Below, in pieces: positions 5,296 through 9,673 of a DNA stretch of 9,673 nucleotides. The position numbers and the translations under genes are program-made. This DNA is from Balneolaceae bacterium UBA2956. Its GTDB lineage: Bacteria; Bacteroidota; Rhodothermia; Balneolales; Balneolaceae. The first letter of the stretch is position 1. Each line of letters begins with the position of its first letter. The notes beneath the pieces were generated by a model. That model searched no databases and was not told the DNA's origin. It saw nothing but the letters and a program-made list of their open reading frames with translations. The stretch covers positions 1-9,673 of the forward strand of contig DEBM01000037.1 of NCBI GenBank assembly GCA_002348545.1. The letters run 5' to 3'.

Positions 5296-7449
5296 TTATC
5301 TAACCACCGAAAATTTTCTAATCGCACTACCATTAGGCATGTCAAAGTGAGCGATATATACTCCGCTCACAATAATTTGTCTTGAAGAGGTAATTGAGTT
5401 CCAGGCCTCGTCTCCACTACCATCGTTATGCTCTATGGTATCAACCAGATCGCCTCTTTCAGTGAAAATACTTATGGTGCATTCAGGTGGTATATTTAAA
5501 AACATTAGCCTATCAGGAGCGCTCACACCGTATTGTAGATCTCTAGCTGATATATGATATGGGTTGGGAACTATTCTAATTTCATCAAAAGATGTGCCAG
5601 GCGGACGTTTTAAAGAAGCAGCTTTATTTGTGAGGGTGAAAAATTTGCTACTGTTTAATATTATATCATCATTAGTGCCATTGTCAAAAGCCTCTAGAAA
5701 ATAATAATAATCGAAACCTCTCTCAGCTGTCACATCTTCAAATTGATTAGTACCGGGATCAAGAGTCCATATCTTAGCAATCGTATTATCAATTGGATTG
5801 ATTTCATTCTGGTCGATATCATAGATAAATAAAGTAGTGTCAGGCTTAAATTTCAGCCTGTATAGGTTATAGCCAGCAAAACCAGGATAAGTCTCTGAGT
5901 CGGATGACCAATCAAGAAAAATTTTATCTCCGCCAGATGAAATCTCAAAAAGGGAGGGAGGCCTTGGGGGCTCTGGTAAGGACTGTCCGCCCTGCATTAG
6001 GCTATAATTATATTTTGCTTTTTTAAACACTTCAATGATTGAATCAGCACCTGTATAGACCCATGCATTTTTATAATAATTGTGTGCATCTGATTCTCTG
6101 TGATAGTTTTGCATCATATGATCGTGCAAAGTTGATGACTCTGGTAACTGATCAGTATTGACTTGATTTTTCCAATTATGGCCAACTTTATAACACATAG
6201 CTCGACTTAATCCTGATACCGCCTCAGCAAGAACTATGCGAACACTATCACCAGGAGCTAATGTGTAAGGACCAAAACCTATTCCCTGTGATGTTCCACC
6301 GGGGTTTGTACCGGCCCTGGGGTCATTGAACTCATTTGCATTCCCTGTGCCTACATATTCTGCTTGAGAGCTCTCCGGGTGTCCGACCGTCATATAGTTA
6401 ACATATTCATTTGTAGACTTTGTTCCATTGTACTGATTGTTCCCAGATGTTGTAATATCATCAGATGTAATAAACCACGTAGTTTGGGGCTGTGTAATAT
6501 CATCGCTGTTATCCAATGGGCTTTTATCTGCATGGAGGGTAACAACTCCAACAAATTGTGCAGCCCCTAGATGGCCATCCCCACCAAAATCTGGGCCACC
6601 TATATTTTCAGGTGGATCTGCAGAAGAATGGTATCCGTGCCAAGAAAGGAGGCCTCTTATGATGCTACCATCATCATAAAACTGATCATTTGGTGCAGGA
6701 TTATTTGGGTTTTCACCTATTACATCGTTCATGGTATTGTGACCCCATGCTGCACTCTGAGGTAACCAATTTCCATCATACACCATACCCTCCCTACTGA
6801 TTGCGTAGCGATACTGAAGATATATCTGAAATCCTTCAAGCGTTTGATCATAAGATGTATTACAATCTTTGTCAAAACAGCCATTATTAATAAAAACATA
6901 TTCTTGGATGTGATAGTTCTGATGTTCCGGATGGGCAAAGGAGTAAATTGTCCGTTTCATCTTCACTCCAATTGTCGTTTGAACTACATTATATATTTTA
7001 CGATCTGATATCAGATTTGGGTCAACAACATCCACATCATCAAGGTACTGAAGATTTGTTGATGGATCGCCGTCAACAATCACATTTGGATGATCATACC
7101 GACCATACATTGTTAGCTCTACTGGTATAGTTTCTCCTTGAATATCTAGGTGCCTTGGGCCTGCGTGAACAACTTTATGTTCGTAGGTCTTATCTACTAC
7201 AGGATCGTAAAAGTTTTTTGCGCCAAGCCAAAGACCTTTTGCGGCCTGATTATCTTGAACCCTATAAAATGCTGGCCAACGAAGTCCATCTTGCTGATCT
7301 GATATTTGACCCGTTCTTCCAATCTCCACCTCGGAACCCGCTGCAGAATACCAGTTGTGGAGATTTCCAATTGACATCCACTTCACGGCTTGAGAATAAG
7401 AAAAGCTACATAATAAAATGAGAACTAGGTGTCTAATTTTAGAAGTCAT
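5296..7449 (-). CDS. Large secreted protein with FN3-like and T9SS-type C-terminal domains
   Basis: I prefer the internal ATG at 7447-7449 (717 residues) over an ATG at 7497. It gives a proper Sec signal peptide (MTSKIRH, hydrophobic core, cleavage after SYSQA) and cuts the overlap with the receptor gene from 59 to 11 nt. Residues about 22-480 are a large mature region of unknown function, rich in Trp, Tyr, Asn and Asp. It includes DQQDGLRWPAFYR near 51, a CX4C pair at 191/196, an Asp-rich stretch near 134-150 and FGPYTLAPGDSVRIVLAEA near 392-410. That last motif recurs in large surface proteins of Ignavibacteriota and Neomarinimicrobiota as I recall them. Residues about 495-605 are an FN3-like domain (KIFLDWSSDSE, GYNLYRLK, YYYFLEAFDNG). 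The final 97 residues form a T9SS-type C-terminal domain: VPNPYH near 627, DRLMFLNIPPECTISIF, GDLVDTIEHNDGSGDEAWN, SGVYIAHFDMPNG and the terminal KFSVVR. The protein is probably exported as a surface partner or cargo of the operon's receptor and PorV-like barrel. No enzyme signature is recognised. Confidence 0.82.
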   Translation of the reverse strand: MTSKIRHLVLILLCSFSYSQAVKWMSIGNLHNWYSAAGSEVEIGRTGQISDQQDGLRWPAFYRVQDNQAAKGLWLGAKNFYDPVVDKTYEHKVVHAGPRHLDIQGETIPVELTMYGRYDHPNVIVDGDPSTNLQYLDDVDVVDPNLISDRKIYNVVQTTIGVKMKRTIYSFAHPEHQNYHIQEYVFINNGCFDKDCNTSYDQTLEGFQIYLQYRYAISREGMVYDGNWLPQSAAWGHNTMNDVIGENPNNPAPNDQFYDDGSIIRGLLSWHGYHSSADPPENIGGPDFGGDGHLGAAQFVGVVTLHADKSPLDNSDDITQPQTTWFITSDDITTSGNNQYNGTKSTNEYVNYMTVGHPESSQAEYVGTGNANEFNDPRAGTNPGGTSQGIGFGPYTLAPGDSVRIVLAEAVSGLSRAMCYKVGHNWKNQVNTDQLPESSTLHDHMMQNYHRESDAHNYYKNAWVYTGADSIIEVFKKAKYNYSLMQGGQSLPEPPRPPSLFEISSGGDKIFLDWSSDSETYPGFAGYNLYRLKFKPDTTLFIYDIDQNEINPIDNTIAKIWTLDPGTNQFEDVTAERGFDYYYFLEAFDNGTNDDIILNSSKFFTLTNKAASLKRPPGTSFDEIRIVPNPYHISARDLQYGVSAPDRLMFLNIPPECTISIFTERGDLVDTIEHNDGSGDEAWNSITSSRQIIVSGVYIAHFDMPNGSAIRKFSVVR

Positions 7450-9673
7450 AACTAATATTGATGCCAAAAAATATGTCCCGCGGGTTAAGAAATACATAAT
7501 AACTTTGGTTAGGCATATCTATATATTGTTTATTTTTAATTACTTTGTCTAGATAGCCCTGATTAACATCTTGCCAACTATCGTTTGAAGTCCACTGGTA
7601 ATACTGCTGAGTATTATTATCATAGTAGATTGCCCTCTCATTTGGATCATTAATCGTGCTTATATCTGATACCCACTCCATTGGTACAAATTCTGTTCCC
7701 TCTTTTCGAACGTCTCCAGGTTGATCGCTACCTTCAAAATACGGGTAGCCAAGTTCACCTACGTATTCCCTCGGCATATGTAGGGATTGCATGTAATAAT
7801 TGTAGTCAAATCCATCCTCGAAACCATATCCAGAGAAATTTTTTGTATTTAATACATTATAAATATCCGCGTATGCTTTAATTTTAATTTTGCCCAGATT
7901 AATAATTTTGGAAAATTTTAAATCAACACCATAATTGTTTACATATTGCACGTTGTACTCTATACCAGGTACATTATTGGGGTTGTATGTAAACCAGGAA
8001 CCTGCAGACCACCTGCTGATTACATTCATTTGCCAATTAGCAAATGGATTTTGGCCTAAAATACTTGGCCCAAAGTAGCTTGGAGTATGTATATCAATAA
8101 CTGATTTAAGCCTCGGAATAGGTCTTGGTTTGCTTTGTTTTCTGTTACTCAGTTCATAGTTTCTTTGATCACCGGGGTTTTCATAATAACGAGCTAGGCC
8201 AAAATATCCAGCGGTATTTACTCTATATTCATAATTAATAAAACCAGTTAACCAATCACCTCTAAGTTTGGAAAATTCTAGCTCAAAACCGCGAATATCT
8301 TCATAGCTATTGGCTGTTAGCTGAGCATAATTAACCTTACTATTGGCGCTAATGTAGGTTGTGGTGTTTTGTTGATCTTTTATATCCTTATAATAAGCCG
8401 CTATGTGGATTAGGTAGGATTCAAAAAATGATTGATCAAATCCAACTTCGTATGAAATAGTTTTCGCCATTGGCAGTGTTGGATCGCCTATGTTCAAAAC
8501 CTCTCCACTAAAGCCTCTACGAATACTGTATAAATCTTCAGCAGTGGGCATTTGCTGGTAATGTCCATAATTAAAATACAGCTTTGAGCTTTCTGTTATG
8601 GGATGAGATATCGCGAGTCTAGGACTTATTTCTATTTGAGATTTTAATTTTTTCTTTTCAAATGAATTTTCTAAGGTTTCGATATAATTAGAGGAAAAGA
8701 AGTCATCATCGTATCGATCAATCACATACCAGCTTCCATTTGGACTTAATAAATCAAAATTAAGACCTATTATTCCGACAAAACCATTGTATTCAATTTT
8801 ATCTTGTCCAAATATTGACATTCGAAAAGGACTGACTTCAGATTGTGTCCAATAATTACCACTTGGCAGAAATTCGTTTTGAGACCCAAACCTCAAATTC
8901 AAATCAGAAAAAATAATTTCAGCTCCCGTTTTAAGCTGGTGGTGATTATTTAATTGGTTTATATAATTACTTTTGATCGTGTATACGTTTATTTTACTGA
9001 AATCTCTCGATGTGCTTATTGCGCCACCAAAAGCTAAACGCCCCTCTACACTGAAAAGTGGGCCACCATAAAATCCTAAGGGGGCCTCATCAGCAAATAA
9101 TGTGTCTCCATCTCCACCAAAAACGGGATATGTAGTTAAAGAATCCCTTAGTGGGCCGTGATCAGTATGGTATTTTTTTGTGTCATACTTAAATAAAATA
9201 TCAAAGAATGCTTTATCATCAATCTGCTTTGTATACTTCAAGGCATGCATGGAATTGTTTACTTTGGTAGGTGACCAATACTCATTTGTAAACATTCTCC
9301 ACGGCATCGTAAATCCAGAGCGATTTACCTGGCCAGCTAAATCCCAAACATCATTTACTATGGTTGTCCTACCACCTCTTGAAAGGGTTGTACCAACCAT
9401 TTCGCCTCGCAATAGAGAATAAACAAGCTTTGAATTAGCATCAATATCTGCTGTTACCTTTAAAAGGAAAGATCGTTTTTCAAGAGCAGGCTTACTAACC
9501 TCAAAAAGGTACATGTCTTTTTCATTTAATGCTGATGCAAAGAATCGAAGATTACCAAATTTTGATGATAAAAATGGAACAGGGCCACCAAAGCCTGCAT
9601 CTAGATTAACGTCAGATTCTTTTATGGATCCATTTAAACGGTGCTCCCAAGTGAACAATTTCTGAGCACCGGA
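7439..9673 (-). CDS. TonB-dependent receptor, beta-barrel part (5' end outside window)
   Basis: The frame is open from the right edge (Ser-Gly-Ala-Gln-Lys from the first 15 bases) to the TAA at 7439-7441, giving 744 visible residues of a longer protein. The TTG at 9656-9658 is an internal Leu codon, not a start. The visible part is all outer-membrane barrel: long alternating strands rich in Tyr, Phe and Asn, with the motifs GFGGPVPFLS near 27, ISPRLAISHPITESSKLYFNYGHY near 350-372, NIGDPTLPMAKTISYEVGF near 394-412, YYKDIKDQ near 427, FELEFSK near 463, YADIYNVLNTKNFSG near 601-615, and a last strand ending in aromatic Phe (GINISYDF). These are typical of TonB-dependent/Oar-like receptors in this bacterial group, where an N-terminal carboxypeptidase-regulatory-like domain and plug would precede the barrel. 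The receptor would take up, or hand on, a ligand using TonB energy. It is the first visible operon gene and overlaps the next by 11 nt. The substrate cannot be read from the sequence. Confidence 0.88.
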   Translation of the reverse strand, partial: SGAQKLFTWEHRLNGSIKESDVNLDAGFGGPVPFLSSKFGNLRFFASALNEKDMYLFEVSKPALEKRSFLLKVTADIDANSKLVYSLLRGEMVGTTLSRGGRTTIVNDVWDLAGQVNRSGFTMPWRMFTNEYWSPTKVNNSMHALKYTKQIDDKAFFDILFKYDTKKYHTDHGPLRDSLTTYPVFGGDGDTLFADEAPLGFYGGPLFSVEGRLAFGGAISTSRDFSKINVYTIKSNYINQLNNHHQLKTGAEIIFSDLNLRFGSQNEFLPSGNYWTQSEVSPFRMSIFGQDKIEYNGFVGIIGLNFDLLSPNGSWYVIDRYDDDFFSSNYIETLENSFEKKKLKSQIEISPRLAISHPITESSKLYFNYGHYQQMPTAEDLYSIRRGFSGEVLNIGDPTLPMAKTISYEVGFDQSFFESYLIHIAAYYKDIKDQQNTTTYISANSKVNYAQLTANSYEDIRGFELEFSKLRGDWLTGFINYEYRVNTAGYFGLARYYENPGDQRNYELSNRKQSKPRPIPRLKSVIDIHTPSYFGPSILGQNPFANWQMNVISRWSAGSWFTYNPNNVPGIEYNVQYVNNYGVDLKFSKIINLGKIKIKAYADIYNVLNTKNFSGYGFEDGFDYNYYMQSLHMPREYVGELGYPYFEGSDQPGDVRKEGTEFVPMEWVSDISTINDPNERAIYYDNNTQQYYQWTSNDSWQDVNQGYLDKVIKNKQYIDMPNQSYYVFLNPRDIFFGINISYDF

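Noticed and set aside
6364..6765. Cluster of three overlapping plus-strand ORFs inside the large secreted protein gene
   Set aside because: Three mutually overlapping frames without domain features inside one strong opposite-strand gene are expected by chance where codon usage avoids stops on the other strand.
7360..7362. Cysteine in the leader of the large protein as a lipoprotein site
   Set aside because: The residues before it are Ile-Leu-Leu, so there is no small residue at -1 as a lipobox requires. A signal peptidase I site after SYSQA fits better.
7155..7421. Plus-strand 88-codon ORF antisense to the start of the large secreted protein
   Set aside because: It overlaps the conserved N-terminal region of a supported gene; its translation shows no signal, motif or domain.
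9656..9658. TTG as the start codon of the TonB-dependent receptor
   Set aside because: The frame is open to the right edge with in-frame codons upstream, and the first visible residues are already barrel sequence, with no signal peptide or plug. The gene is cut by the window edge.
1..9673. tRNA, rRNA, insertion sequence or phage genes
   Set aside because: No cloverleaf, no transposase or integrase motifs and no terminal inverted repeats were seen; the coding sequence is continuous and of uniform style.

Overview
The window is AT-rich bacterial DNA with one dominant theme: proteins built for the outer membrane and cell surface. The sequence shows two different C-terminal domains of the type IX secretion (T9SS)/FlgD-like kind, a PorV/PorQ-family barrel, a TonB-dependent receptor barrel and three lipoproteins. 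This set points to a Gram-negative member of the Fibrobacterota-Chlorobiota-Bacteroidota (FCB) group. The wording of the C-terminal domains (YPNPFNPSTTIQY; VPNPYH followed by NIPPECTI and SGVYIAHF) fits marine Candidatus Neomarinimicrobiota (SAR406) or a related lineage such as Ignavibacteriota or KSB1. That placement is inferred from recalled family style, not from a search.

Layout. Positions 1-182 are non-coding apart from a possible 9-codon leader ORF. Positions 183-614 (+) encode a small monohaem c-type cytochrome lipoprotein. Positions 615-731 are a convergent intergenic region with a strong inverted repeat (662-672/695-705) that can act as a terminator in both directions. Everything from 732 to the right edge is on the minus strand. 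In transcription order it is: a TonB-dependent receptor (7439 to beyond 9673, 5' end outside the window), a large secreted protein with FN3-like and T9SS-type C-terminal domains (5296-7449), a PKD-domain lipoprotein (4477-5292), a PorV/PorQ-family outer-membrane barrel (3497-4477), an IPT/TIG plus beta-propeller lipoprotein (2283-3500) and, after an 87-bp gap, a secreted beta-propeller with a YPNPFNP-type sorting domain (732-2195).

The first five minus-strand genes are packed with overlaps or gaps of 11, -3, 1 and 4 nt (overlap positive, gap negative), so they are almost certainly one operon. As a working model, the receptor and PorV-like barrel sit in the outer membrane, the large protein and the final propeller are exported and held at the surface, and the two lipoproteins act as partners or ligand binders. 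No SusD-like gene, catalytic enzyme or regulator is visible, so the substrate is unknown. Nothing suggests mobile elements, CRISPR, tRNA or rRNA genes.
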